Translations under genes and position numbers: made by a program | Shown here: piece by piece, positions 26,954 through 35,208 of the stretch | Layout: every line of letters starts with the position of its first letter | Numbering within the stretch: position 1 is the first letter of the stretch | The notes under the pieces: generated by a model | Database searches by the model: none | What the model was told of the DNA's origin: nothing | What the model saw: the letters and a program-made list of their open reading frames with translations, nothing else | Source: Dyadobacter crusticola DSM 16708 | GTDB taxonomy: Bacteria; Bacteroidota; Bacteroidia; Cytophagales; Spirosomataceae | Direction of reading: 5' to 3' | Length of the DNA stretch: 64,000 nucleotides | Assembly (NCBI RefSeq): GCF_000701505.1 | Contig: NZ_JNJB01000017.1 | Span: 1-64,000, forward strand

Positions 26954-28069
26954 ATGCGGATCAAACAAAATGTTGCTACGGGCATCAAAACTGCTCTTTT
27001 ATTTGGAACAATATTGCTGACTTCCTGTAATTCCAACAAAACCAACAGCGCCGATGGAGCGGCGGCTGATACACTTGCGTCAGAAAAGGAATTTGTCTTC
27101 GGCGACAATCGTCCTTTTGCCCAATGTCACGCTTCTACGCTGGTGCGGCTCAATAATGGCGAGTTTCTGATTGCCTGGTTTGGGGGAACGGAGGAGAAGA
27201 ATCCCGATGTAGGTATCTGGCTGTCAAAAGGTCGGCCAGGTAAATGGAGCACTCCGGTGGAAGTAGCCAAGATCCGCGAAGACGCGCATTGGAATCCTGT
27301 TTTGCAAAAAACGGCGGATGGTAAGGTTTACCTGTATTTCAAAGTAGGAAAAGAGATTGCACACTGGGAAACCTGGGTTAAAACTTCCGACGATAATGGA
27401 AACACCTGGTCAGAAGCGTATGAGCTGGTGAAAGGCGACAGGGGTGGGAGAGGTCCTGTGAAAAACAAGCTGATCGAATTATCAAATGGCGACTGGCTGG
27501 CCGGCTCTTCCAATGAAGTGAACCGCTGGGAGGTATTTGTCGACAGAAGTACCGACAAAGGAAAAACCTGGAAAGCAAGCCCGTATTTCAAAATTGATAC
27601 AACAGAAATTAAAGGCAAGGGCGCAATCCAGCCCACTTTGTGGGAATCCCAACCTGGTAGTATTCACATGCTGGTGCGCACTACCGGAGGTGTAATAGGG
27701 AGAAGTGACTCCAAAGATCTGGGTAAAACCTGGTCTGAAATCAAAAAAACTAGCCTTCCAAATCCGAATAGTGGAATCGACCTGGCTAAGCTGACCGACG
27801 GTACTTTGGTGCTGGCCTACAATCCCGACGATGAAAACTGGGGTTCGCGGTCGCCGCTGTCGCTTATTCTCTCTTATGATAATGGCAAAAATTGGACGGA
27901 CAAAACGGATATCGCCACTGGTAAAAAGGAAGATGAATATTCCTATCCGGCGATCATCAGCTTCGGCGATTCTGTGGCAGTTACCTATACTTATAACCGC
28001 CAGAAGATTGCTTTCTGGTCGGGAAGCAAAAAGGATATTATAGAGCTGGCCAAGAAGAAGAAAAACTAG
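26954..28069 (+). CDS. BNR-repeat (sialidase-fold) lipoprotein
   Basis: This 371-residue protein has a lipoprotein signal with lipobox LLTSC. The six-bladed propeller shows four Asp-box motifs, S-x-D-x-G-x-T-W type: SDDNGNTW, STDKGKTW, SKDLGKTW and SYDNGKNW. The N-terminal CHASTLVRLNNGEFLIAWFGGTEEK stretch is typical of BNR_2 proteins, many annotated exo-alpha-sialidase. No sialic acid genes are nearby, so the true substrate may be another sugar. The stop codon overlaps that of the convergent helicase gene in the palindrome CTAG. Confidence 0.85.
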   Translation: MRIKQNVATGIKTALLFGTILLTSCNSNKTNSADGAAADTLASEKEFVFGDNRPFAQCHASTLVRLNNGEFLIAWFGGTEEKNPDVGIWLSKGRPGKWSTPVEVAKIREDAHWNPVLQKTADGKVYLYFKVGKEIAHWETWVKTSDDNGNTWSEAYELVKGDRGGRGPVKNKLIELSNGDWLAGSSNEVNRWEVFVDRSTDKGKTWKASPYFKIDTTEIKGKGAIQPTLWESQPGSIHMLVRTTGGVIGRSDSKDLGKTWSEIKKTSLPNPNSGIDLAKLTDGTLVLAYNPDDENWGSRSPLSLILSYDNGKNWTDKTDIATGKKEDEYSYPAIISFGDSVAVTYTYNRQKIAFWSGSKKDIIELAKKKKN

Positions 28070-29208
28070 TATCCCATCAAATCCAGGTCGTAAGATTCGA
28101 ACATCTCGACTTTCTTACCCATTTTCTTTTGGATGATCTTAAAATGGTGTACATCTTCGGGGCAGATCAGCGAAATGGCCTGTCCCGAAGCTTCCGCCCT
28201 TCCCGTCCTGCCGATCCGGTGTACATAATCTTTGGGAGAGCGGGGGAGTTCGAAATTGATCACGTAAGGAAGGAATTGAATGTCAATTCCCCGGGCTACC
28301 AAATCTGTCGCTACCAGCACAGTTAATTTTCCTGATTTAAACTTGTTCAAAGCCTCGGTGCGCGCGCCCTGGCTTTTTTTACTGTGCATTGCCATCGCCT
28401 GAATGCCGTTTTTATTCAGCTTGTCGACTAGATTGTCCGCAGTTCTCGTCGCGGAGACGAATACCAGGACCTGCTGCATTGCCTGGGTTTTGATGAGATA
28501 TCTCAGTAATGGACCTCGGCGGTCAGGATCTACGAAATAGGCTGTTTGCTTGATCTGGTCAATGTTCTGCTCTTCTTCTGCAATTTCAATGCGGACGGGA
28601 TCTTTGAGCTGTGTTTTGTTAATCTGGTCAATTTCATCGCCAAGCGTCGCTGAGAACAGAATGCTTTGTCGGTTTTTAGGAAGCAAAAAGAAGATATCCT
28701 TCATCTCGTCCGCGAAACCCAGGTTCAGCATTTTGTCGGCTTCATCCAAAACGAGGATTTGAGTCTGCGAAATATTGAGCGCCTTGTAGGAAAGCAGATC
28801 GAGCAGCCTGCCAGGCGTGGCGACAAGGATTTCTACTCCCTGCAAGCCGATCATTTGCGGATTAATCGAAACCCCGCCGTAAACCGCCATTGTCTTTACT
28901 TTCCTGGGCAGCCTTTCTCCGAAAGTTTGAAAAACAACACCAACCTGCACCGCCAGCTCCCGCGTTGGCACCAGTATCAATGCAGAAATGTGCCGGTTTG
29001 CGGCAGCTGGTTTATTTTGAAATAACTCAAGAATGGGTAATACGAAACTGGCTGTCTTTCCGGAACCCGTTTTCGCAATGCCGAGAACATCATTTCCTTT
29101 CAAAATAGCCGGAATAGCAGCTTCCTGAATCGGGTAAGGTTGAGTATAATTCTGTTCAGCAATTGTTTTTAGTAATGGTTCAGACAAGCCAAGTGTTTCG
29201 AAAGACAT
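28066..29208 (-). CDS. DEAD-box RNA helicase (RhlE-like)
   Basis: This 380-residue protein contains the full helicase core and little else. The Q motif region is FETLGLSEPLLKTI...QPYPIQEAAIP; motif I is AKTGSGKTASF; motif Ia VPTRELAVQ; Ib ATPGRLLD; II VLDEADKML; III LFSATL; VI HRIGRTGRA. The short C-terminal end lacks the basic tail often seen in RhlE homologues. It should unwind structured RNA using ATP, in ribosome assembly, RNA decay or cold adaptation. Confidence 0.94.
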   Translation of the reverse strand: MSFETLGLSEPLLKTIAEQNYTQPYPIQEAAIPAILKGNDVLGIAKTGSGKTASFVLPILELFQNKPAAANRHISALILVPTRELAVQVGVVFQTFGERLPRKVKTMAVYGGVSINPQMIGLQGVEILVATPGRLLDLLSYKALNISQTQILVLDEADKMLNLGFADEMKDIFFLLPKNRQSILFSATLGDEIDQINKTQLKDPVRIEIAEEEQNIDQIKQTAYFVDPDRRGPLLRYLIKTQAMQQVLVFVSATRTADNLVDKLNKNGIQAMAMHSKKSQGARTEALNKFKSGKLTVLVATDLVARGIDIQFLPYVINFELPRSPKDYVHRIGRTGRAEASGQAISLICPEDVHHFKIIQKKMGKKVEMFESYDLDLMGY

Positions 29209-29332
29209 AAGTATTCAGCCAGTTAATCGATTTTTTAAAAAGAGGGTAAAGATACCATTACCTGCAAACATATTGGTCAAAACGTCTGCCGCGAAATGAT
29301 ATCCAGTATCACAAACATATATTCCTGATCAC

Positions 29333-30928
29333 ATGTCTTACAATCGCCGGGAGTTTTTACAGCAGTTAGGTTTAGGAGCGCTGCAGTTAGGTGTTTTAAG
29401 TTCAATCCCCGCAAATTCCTGGGCCGGCGCGCTTTCCTACGGCCAGTTACCCCGCAGTTCACCTGAATCCCAGGGCGTTTCGGGCAAAGGTATCCTCGAC
29501 TTTGTGAATGCAGTCGAAGCTGAGAAGTTGAACTTACACAGTCTGATGATCCTGCGGCAGGGAAAAGTTGTAGCCGAAGGCTGGTGGGCTCCGTATAATC
29601 CTGAACTGAGACATACCCTTTATTCTTTGAGCAAAAGCTTTACTTCCACGGCGATTGGGCTGGCTGTTGCAGAGGGAAAGCTGAAAGCCGATGACAAGGT
29701 AGTTTCCTTTTTTCCGGACGAAAAACCTGCTACGATCAGCGGGAATCTGGCGGCAATGCGGGTGAAAGACTTGCTAAGTATGTCGACCGGTCACGATAAG
29801 GATACCACTGCTTCGGTGAGGGAATCGAAAGAGAAAAGCTGGGTGAAATCGTTTCTTGCATTACCGGTGGAGCACGCGCCAGGTACCCACTTCGTATACA
29901 ATAGCGGTGCTACTTACATGCTTTCCGCAATCATCCAGAAGCTGACCGGACAAACTTTATTACAATATTTGAAACCACGGCTGTTTGATCCTCTGGTGAT
30001 TGAAGGGGCGGATTGGGAGGTAGATCCGAATGGGATTAACACAGGCGGCTGGGGGTTGCGGGTCAAGACAGAAGATATCGCGAAGTTCGGCCAGCTGTAC
30101 CTGCAAAAAGGAGAATGGAATGGAAAACAGCTTATTCCGGCAGCCTGGGTTGAAGAAGCGACGCGCTCGCACATTCAATCCAAAGGTGGATCGCGCCCGC
30201 AGGCTGAAAACGACTGGCTGCAAGGATACGGGTACCAGTTCTGGCGATGCCGGAATGGAGCCTACCGGGGCGACGGCGCTTACGGGCAATATTGCATTGT
30301 AATGCCCAAACAAGATATGGTGGTAGCAATCACCAGTGAAACCGGCAATATGCAGGCAATTCTGGATCATGTCTGGAACCACATTCTTAATGCTGTAAAA
30401 GATGGCGGCGTGCCTTCCGGGAAAGAGGAACAAGCGCAGCTGCAAAAGAAATTAACCAGCCTTGCGCTCCCGCAAACAGCCGGTAAACCTACTTCTGAGC
30501 TGGCAGGCAGCAAAGCTGAAGAGAAGAGTTTCAGCATTGCCGAAAATAGTTTGAAGATCAGTAAGGTATCTTTTGATTTCGACAAAGGCTGGTGTCTTTT
30601 CAGGCTGAAAGATGATCGGGGCGAGCACCTGGTTGTGAATGGATTGGGAAGCTGGAAAATAGGGTTGACAGACTTGTCTACCATGCCGCTGAAATTGGTA
30701 CTAACCCCGGTACCCGGCGAAACGGAGACCAAAGTCGCCTGCAATGGGGCGTGGGTTGACGATAGTACCTTCGAAATGACGTGGCGGTTTATAGAAACTG
30801 CGCATTACGATACTGTCCGGTGCAAGTTTGAGGGTGAAAATGTGCAGATCGAGTTTAAAAGAAGTTTAGCAATACTTGGCAATACCAAAGACCAGCGCCC
30901 GGTACTGACGGGCAAAATGCTGGCTTAA
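29333..30928 (+). CDS. Tat-exported serine hydrolase of the class C beta-lactamase family
   Basis: This 531-residue protein begins with the twin-arginine motif NRREFLQQLGLG and a hydrophobic run to about residue 30. The beta-lactamase-like domain (residues ~45-360) has the SxxK pair Ser98-Lys101 (YSLSKSF), the Tyr motif at 189 (FVYNSG) and a YRGDGAYGQYC stretch replacing the KTG box. The last ~140 residues form a separate beta-rich domain of unknown role. Likely an esterase or peptidase acting in the periplasm rather than a true beta-lactamase. A DUF2911 gene follows 25 bp later. Confidence 0.88.
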   Translation: MSYNRREFLQQLGLGALQLGVLSSIPANSWAGALSYGQLPRSSPESQGVSGKGILDFVNAVEAEKLNLHSLMILRQGKVVAEGWWAPYNPELRHTLYSLSKSFTSTAIGLAVAEGKLKADDKVVSFFPDEKPATISGNLAAMRVKDLLSMSTGHDKDTTASVRESKEKSWVKSFLALPVEHAPGTHFVYNSGATYMLSAIIQKLTGQTLLQYLKPRLFDPLVIEGADWEVDPNGINTGGWGLRVKTEDIAKFGQLYLQKGEWNGKQLIPAAWVEEATRSHIQSKGGSRPQAENDWLQGYGYQFWRCRNGAYRGDGAYGQYCIVMPKQDMVVAITSETGNMQAILDHVWNHILNAVKDGGVPSGKEEQAQLQKKLTSLALPQTAGKPTSELAGSKAEEKSFSIAENSLKISKVSFDFDKGWCLFRLKDDRGEHLVVNGLGSWKIGLTDLSTMPLKLVLTPVPGETETKVACNGAWVDDSTFEMTWRFIETAHYDTVRCKFEGENVQIEFKRSLAILGNTKDQRPVLTGKMLA

Positions 30929-30953
30929 TCCTGTTTTTAACCAAAAACCATTT

Positions 30954-31508
30954 ATGAAAAAGAACATTATCGTTACGTTTTTGCTTGTTCTGGCTGCATT
31001 CACTTCGCAGGCTCAAAAGTTCAGACCGCTGGATAAGAGTCCGCGTGATATCGCCTACTTCCCCGACCATTTTGCCCACGACCGGAAAGATGGTGAAAAG
31101 GCGCTTGTTAAGGTAAGTTACAGCCGGCCGGCCTTAAAAGGCAGAGAGGCATTTGGCAAACTGGAAGCTTACGGGAAAGTGTGGAGAACCGGTGCGGACG
31201 AAGCGACGGAGATCAAGTTTTATCAGGATGCAACATTTGGCGGGAAGAAAGTGAAAGCGGGTACTTACTCACTTTTTACGATACCGGGCGAGAAAGAATG
31301 GACTGTGATCCTCAGCACCGATCTCGATTACTGGGGCGCTTACAAATATAAAGAGGGGAGCGATGTATTGCGGGTAACTGCGACCCCCAAAGCTGCCGCC
31401 GAGCCGATTGAGAATTTCTCCATTGTTTTTGAGAAAGTGTCTGATACTTCGGCAAAGATGTTCATGGGTTGGGACAAGACTGTAGTTGAAGTGCCGGTTA
31501 CGTTTTAG
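30954..31508 (+). CDS. DUF2911 domain-containing exported protein
   Basis: This 184-residue protein has a signal peptide (residues ~1-20, ending in TSQAQ). The DUF2911 domain is recognisable by VKVSYSRPALKGRE, KVWRTGADEATEI, VKAGTYSLFTIPGE and WTVILSTD. Function is unknown; the family is widespread in Bacteroidota and lies in the periplasm or outer membrane. It is close behind the serine hydrolase gene and probably shares its transcript. Confidence 0.88.
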   Translation: MKKNIIVTFLLVLAAFTSQAQKFRPLDKSPRDIAYFPDHFAHDRKDGEKALVKVSYSRPALKGREAFGKLEAYGKVWRTGADEATEIKFYQDATFGGKKVKAGTYSLFTIPGEKEWTVILSTDLDYWGAYKYKEGSDVLRVTATPKAAAEPIENFSIVFEKVSDTSAKMFMGWDKTVVEVPVTF

Positions 31509-31571
31509 CCTTCGCTGCATATTGGCATAGTTCTTTGCCTTGTTTGTATTTACAATCAAGCCAAGAGGAAG

Positions 31572-32009
31572 ATGGACGATATAAATGATAGTATTCAGGC
31601 GTTTTTTGAGGAATATGAAAAACGATTTGAAGAAGGTTTGGCAGGAAATGCAGTTGCAGAAGATACCGCAGAAGCTTTCTCCGAGTTTTTCGTTGAGGCA
31701 AGCCCGGCAGGGGTATCAGGCGGGAAAAATGACGCGCAGTTTTTGGAGGCTGTTCCAAAAAGATATGAATACTATCGGTCGATAGGGATCAGCAAAATGG
31801 AGATCAGGCAGGTAGATATCACCGAGCTCGATGATCTGCATTATCTCGTGGATGTGCGCTGGCAATCATTTTATGTCAAAGATGAAGCGGAGGGTTCCAT
31901 TGAATTCAGTACGATTTACTTCCTGCAACATCTAAATGGCACGCTGAAAATATTCGCATTTATCACCGGAGACGAGCAACGCGTTTTAAGACAGAGTGGA
32001 CTGATATAG
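31572..32009 (+). CDS. Hypothetical small protein, SnoaL/NTF2-like fold suspected
   Basis: This 145-residue acidic protein has an N-terminal helix (DDINDSIQAFFEEYEKRFEEGL) and then alternating strands, including YLVDVRWQSFYVKDE and EFSTIYFLQHLNGTLKIFAFITGDE. That order (helices, then a curved sheet) resembles NTF2-like proteins used as small enzymes or immunity-type proteins. No catalytic residues can be named. A terminator follows 27 bp after the stop. Confidence 0.65.
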   Translation: MDDINDSIQAFFEEYEKRFEEGLAGNAVAEDTAEAFSEFFVEASPAGVSGGKNDAQFLEAVPKRYEYYRSIGISKMEIRQVDITELDDLHYLVDVRWQSFYVKDEAEGSIEFSTIYFLQHLNGTLKIFAFITGDEQRVLRQSGLI

Positions 32010-32036
32010 ATTTTTGCTGGCATTATTATTGCAAAG

Positions 32037-32074
32037 GCAGGTTGAAGGTTGAAAAACCGCAACCTGCTTTTTTT
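32037..32074 (+). terminator. Intrinsic terminator
   Basis: GCAGGTTG (32037-32044) pairs perfectly with CAACCTGC (32060-32067), followed by seven T. It also covers an upstream in-frame TTG of the next gene, which argues for that gene starting at the later ATG. Confidence 0.75.
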
Positions 32075-32092
32075 GCTAAAAACCAAACCAGT

Positions 32093-33361
32093 ATGAACAT
32101 TAAAAAACTCGCCGCGATATATCTCATGGCTGCATTTACTGTGGCCGGATGCAACAGTAAAGTTAGTGATAAGGAAAAGGAGGAAGCTGCGCAGGCTGGG
32201 CCCGACTCAGCTGAAACTGAAACAGGCAGTCTGACTTTGCCAGCCCCATTTACAACAGAATCTGTTGAAAACCGCCCTGAAGAAGCAGGCTGGCCAGAAG
32301 GTAAAATGCCAGTGGCTCCCGCGGGATTTGTGGTTACCAAGTATGCAGATAAGTTCGATAGTCCGCGATGGACTTACCAGGCGCCGAATGGCGATGTATT
32401 CGTGGCGGAGTCAAGTACCAAGAAAAGCGCCGACAGGATTACCATTCTTCGTGATGTTAACAAGGACGGAAAGCCGGAAATCAGGGAGATATTCATGGAA
32501 AAGTTGAATAAGCCGCTCGGAATGCTTGTGTTGAACAACTACTTCTATGTAGCTAATACCGACGGTGTTTTCAGGTATGCTTACAAGCCGGGGGATACAA
32601 AAATCACCAGCAAAGGTGAAAAGATCGTTGAGTTGCCAGCGGGCGGTTACAATAACCACTGGACAAGAAACCTGCTTGCGAATGCAGACGGATCAAAAAT
32701 TTACATTTCAGTAGGTTCGGCCAGTAATGTAGCTGAACACGGGATTGACGAAGAAAAAAGAAGGGCTAATATCCTGGAAGTAAATCCGGACGGAAGCGGG
32801 GAGAGAGTTTATGCAAGCGGATTGAGAAACCCGGTCGGGATGGATTGGGCGCCTGGCAGCAATGTGTTGTGGACTGCGGTAAATGAAAGAGATAAATTAG
32901 GGGACGACCTCGTGCCTGACTATGTAACCAGCGTGAAGGAAGGTGGATTCTACGGCTGGCCGTATGCTTATTTTGGCCAGAATGAAGACCCGAGAAGAAA
33001 AGGAGAGCGGCCTGATCTTGTTAAAAAGACCATTGTGCCGGACGTTCCAGTTGGCTCACACACTGCTTCGCTTGGTTTAGCTTTCTATGACAAAGCAAAA
33101 TTTCCGGCCAAGTACCAGAATGGCGCATTTGTAGGGCAGCACGGATCCTGGAACCGTTCAAAGATTTCGGGATACAAAGTGGTTTTTATTCCATTCAAAG
33201 GCGGCAAACCTGCCGGAGAGCCTGAGGATTTTTTAACCGGGTTTGTTGAAAGCGAAAAGAAAGTATATGGTCGCCCGGTGGGGGTCACTGTACTGGAAGA
33301 TGGTTCAATGCTGGTTAACGATGATTCGGGTAATACGATCTGGCGCGTAGCCAGCAAATAA
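32093..33361 (+). CDS. PQQ-dependent sugar dehydrogenase-like lipoprotein (sorbosone dehydrogenase type)
   Basis: I start this at the ATG at 32093 (422 residues), which yields a clean lipoprotein signal (MNIKKLAAIYLMAAFTVAGC). The in-frame TTG at 32042 lies inside a terminator. The propeller carries GNWGSASN-like and RNPVGMDWAPG motifs: YISVGSASN, YASGLRNPVGMDW and GGFYGWPYAYFG. QHGSWNRSKISGYKV near the C-terminus is typical of the sorbosone dehydrogenase branch. It is paralogous in fold to the 1584-2762 gene but clearly a different subfamily. A strong terminator follows. Confidence 0.88.
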   Translation: MNIKKLAAIYLMAAFTVAGCNSKVSDKEKEEAAQAGPDSAETETGSLTLPAPFTTESVENRPEEAGWPEGKMPVAPAGFVVTKYADKFDSPRWTYQAPNGDVFVAESSTKKSADRITILRDVNKDGKPEIREIFMEKLNKPLGMLVLNNYFYVANTDGVFRYAYKPGDTKITSKGEKIVELPAGGYNNHWTRNLLANADGSKIYISVGSASNVAEHGIDEEKRRANILEVNPDGSGERVYASGLRNPVGMDWAPGSNVLWTAVNERDKLGDDLVPDYVTSVKEGGFYGWPYAYFGQNEDPRRKGERPDLVKKTIVPDVPVGSHTASLGLAFYDKAKFPAKYQNGAFVGQHGSWNRSKISGYKVVFIPFKGGKPAGEPEDFLTGFVESEKKVYGRPVGVTVLEDGSMLVNDDSGNTIWRVASK

Positions 33362-33383
33362 TAGGCATCACGTAACTAGTGCA

Positions 33384-33414
33384 GCGGCCGGGTTCTGAAC
33401 CTGGCCGCTTTTTT
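33384..33414 (+). terminator. Strong intrinsic terminator
   Basis: GC-rich 11-bp stem (33384-33394 with 33398-33408, one G-U pair) with a 3-nt loop and a run of six T. It follows the sugar dehydrogenase and insulates the TetR gene. Confidence 0.9.
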
Positions 33415-33447
33415 GTTTTCTAAAGATAAGTCTTGAAAAGTTTGGAT

Positions 33448-33469
33448 AATTATACCGATCGGTATAATT
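33448..33469. promoter_or_regulatory. TetR-type operator, perfect 22-bp palindrome
   Basis: A perfect palindrome with core ATACCGATCGGTAT lies 18 bp before the ATG of the TetR gene. The same core recurs before the downstream SDR gene, so this is very probably the autoregulatory operator. Confidence 0.85.
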
Positions 33470-33487
33470 TTGTTTCATCAACACAAA

Positions 33488-34081
33488 ATGATAATGAGCA
33501 AGGCAGAACGGACACGGCAGTATATCATCGAAAAAACGGCACCAATTTTCAATGTGAAAGGTTTTGCCGGGACTTCTTTGAATGATATGATCAATGCGAC
33601 CGGACTGACCAAAGGCAGCATTTACGGTAATTTCGAAAACAAAGATGATGTGGCACTGGCCGCATTTGACCATAACATCAAATGCATGTTCGCGGCGATT
33701 TCCACTGAAATGGACAAAAAAGACACTTTCAAGGAAAAGCTGATGGTGTATGCAGATGTTTACGAGAATTTTTTCCAACACCCTTTCCCTGCCGGCGGCT
33801 GCCCGATCCTGAATACATCTACGGAAGCCGACGATACTCACCCGGAGTTAAAACAAAGAGCCGCAGCAGCTATTAACAACTGGACAAACGCGATATCAAA
33901 CCTGATCAAAAAGGGCATCGCCACAAACGAGTTCAATGCAAAGGTGGATCCCGACGAGGCAGCGATCAGTATCGTTGCATTGATCGAAGGCGGTATTATG
34001 ATTGGTAAGGTGACTGGAAAACTAAATTACCGGAATGCGATTATGAAGTCTGTCAAGAAAATGATCGAGGATTTGGAATAA
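33488..34081 (+). CDS. TetR/AcrR family transcriptional regulator
   Basis: From the ATG at 33488 the protein has 197 residues (MIMSKAERTRQ); a start 6 bp later is equally good, and an in-frame TTG at 33470 is unlikely because it abuts the operator. The helix-turn-helix is in TSLNDMINATGLTKGSIYGNFENKDDVALAAF, typical of TetR regulators. The C-terminal ligand domain includes FPAGGCPILNTSTEADDTHP, a motif common in a Bacteroidota and proteobacterial subfamily linked to redox or lipophilic effectors. It should repress itself and the SDR-DUF2798-FabF genes downstream through the two matching palindromes. Confidence 0.92.
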   Translation: MIMSKAERTRQYIIEKTAPIFNVKGFAGTSLNDMINATGLTKGSIYGNFENKDDVALAAFDHNIKCMFAAISTEMDKKDTFKEKLMVYADVYENFFQHPFPAGGCPILNTSTEADDTHPELKQRAAAAINNWTNAISNLIKKGIATNEFNAKVDPDEAAISIVALIEGGIMIGKVTGKLNYRNAIMKSVKKMIEDLE

Positions 34082-34097
34082 AAAATTTTGCCTAAAA

Positions 34098-34115
34098 ATA
34101 TACCGATCGGTATAT
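34098..34115. promoter_or_regulatory. Second TetR-type operator, perfect 18-bp palindrome
   Basis: A perfect palindrome sharing the 16-bp core TATACCGATCGGTATA with the site at 33448 lies 17 bp after the TetR stop and 28 bp before the SDR start. It probably controls the SDR gene and those behind it. Confidence 0.85.
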
Positions 34116-34142
34116 AATATTTAACAATTAGCATGTAAAACA

Positions 34143-34889
34143 ATGAAGACTACAGGAAACACTATTCTGATCACAGGAGGAAGTGCCGGTATTGGCTTTG
34201 AGATAGCAAAAGTTTTTTCAGAAAACGGGAACAAGGTTATCATCACCGGCAGGGACGAGGCGCGACTTGCCAAGGCTGCGTCACAGCTCAAAAATGCGAC
34301 GCCAATTGTATCCGATATCTCCGATAAAAATGCTATTGCTGCTCTCGTAAATCGTGTCGCAGCCGATTTTCCGGAATTGAATGTGGTGATCAACAATGCA
34401 GGCCGCGCATTTTATTACAAGCTGGATGGTGACCAGGATGCAGCTTCCATTGCGGAAGAGGAAATGCTGACCAACTATTTATCCGTAATCCGGTTGAACC
34501 AGGCGCTGTTGCCAACCCTGAAAAACGCGCCTGACGCAGCGATTGTAAATGTATCGAGCATTGCCGCGATTGCGGCAAACCACCAGCTTGCCACTTACGC
34601 TGCAAGCAAAGCTGCGCTGCATTCTTATTCCCAGTCACTGCGCATTACGCTGGCCGGTAGTTCTGTCAAAGTATTCGAGCTGATGCCGCCTCTTGTCAAC
34701 ACGGAATTTTCGCAGGAAATCGGTGGCGCAAATGGTATCCCGCCTAAGGAAGTTGCGGACGAACTTTTCAATGCATTTGAAACAGAGACATTTGAAGTGC
34801 GCGTGGGGAACACAGAGTCGCTGTATCAATTATACCTGAGCTCGCCAGGCGAGGCGCTGCGGGCGATGAATCCGGATGTGAAATTCTGA
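34143..34889 (+). CDS. Short-chain dehydrogenase/reductase (DltE-like)
   Basis: This 248-residue protein has the SDR cofactor motif GGSAGIGFEIAK (TGxxxGIG type), NNAGRAFYY, the catalytic Ser in VNVSSIAAI and the YxxxK motif in YAASKAALHSYS. It is an NAD(P)-dependent oxidoreductase. The strand after GRDEARL suggests NADP preference, which is only inferred. A TetR operator lies 28 bp upstream of its start. Confidence 0.92.
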   Translation: MKTTGNTILITGGSAGIGFEIAKVFSENGNKVIITGRDEARLAKAASQLKNATPIVSDISDKNAIAALVNRVAADFPELNVVINNAGRAFYYKLDGDQDAASIAEEEMLTNYLSVIRLNQALLPTLKNAPDAAIVNVSSIAAIAANHQLATYAASKAALHSYSQSLRITLAGSSVKVFELMPPLVNTEFSQEIGGANGIPPKEVADELFNAFETETFEVRVGNTESLYQLYLSSPGEALRAMNPDVKF

Positions 34890-34938
34890 TCGGGCCGGTG
34901 CAGGCATTCTTTAATAAACAGGATAAAGTGGCTGAATT

Positions 34939-35172
34939 ATGAGACAGAAAATAGCTTTCGCATTGGTACTGGGCATCATTACGACGGGTGTGATTTCGTT
35001 TACTTTGATTTCCGTAAATATTGGATTTGTTGCCAATTTTTTGGTGATTTGGCTGAAATCTTGGAGCATGGCCTACGTGATTGTTGTCCCTGTGATACTG
35101 ATTTTAGGCCCGCGGGTGCAGAAGCTCGTGTCGGTTATGTTCAAAGATGCAGTGACTGAGGAGTTTGACTGA
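34939..35172 (+). CDS. DUF2798 domain-containing small membrane protein
   Basis: This 77-residue protein has two hydrophobic helices (residues ~5-30 and ~40-65) and matches DUF2798: FALVLGIITTGVISF and the VVPVILILGPRVQKLV end. Members are small inner-membrane proteins of unknown role, often near TetR regulators and oxidoreductases. The 49-bp gap after the SDR and 36 bp before fabF suggest one transcript. Confidence 0.85.
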   Translation: MRQKIAFALVLGIITTGVISFTLISVNIGFVANFLVIWLKSWSMAYVIVVPVILILGPRVQKLVSVMFKDAVTEEFD

Positions 35173-35208
35173 TCAGCTCCGCAGTTGTCGAAAACGTTTC
35201 AAATTTTT

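Noticed and set aside
26954..28069. A confirmed sialidase
   Set aside because: Asp-boxes show only the propeller fold; no sialic acid catabolic genes lie nearby, so the substrate is left open.
29333..30928. Antibiotic-resistance beta-lactamase
   Set aside because: The SxxK fold is shared with many esterases and peptidases; the KTG box is not recognisable, and the extra C-terminal domain is not found in class C enzymes.
32042..32092. Upstream TTG start for the second sugar dehydrogenase
   Set aside because: It lies within a rho-independent terminator and would push the lipoprotein signal inside the protein.
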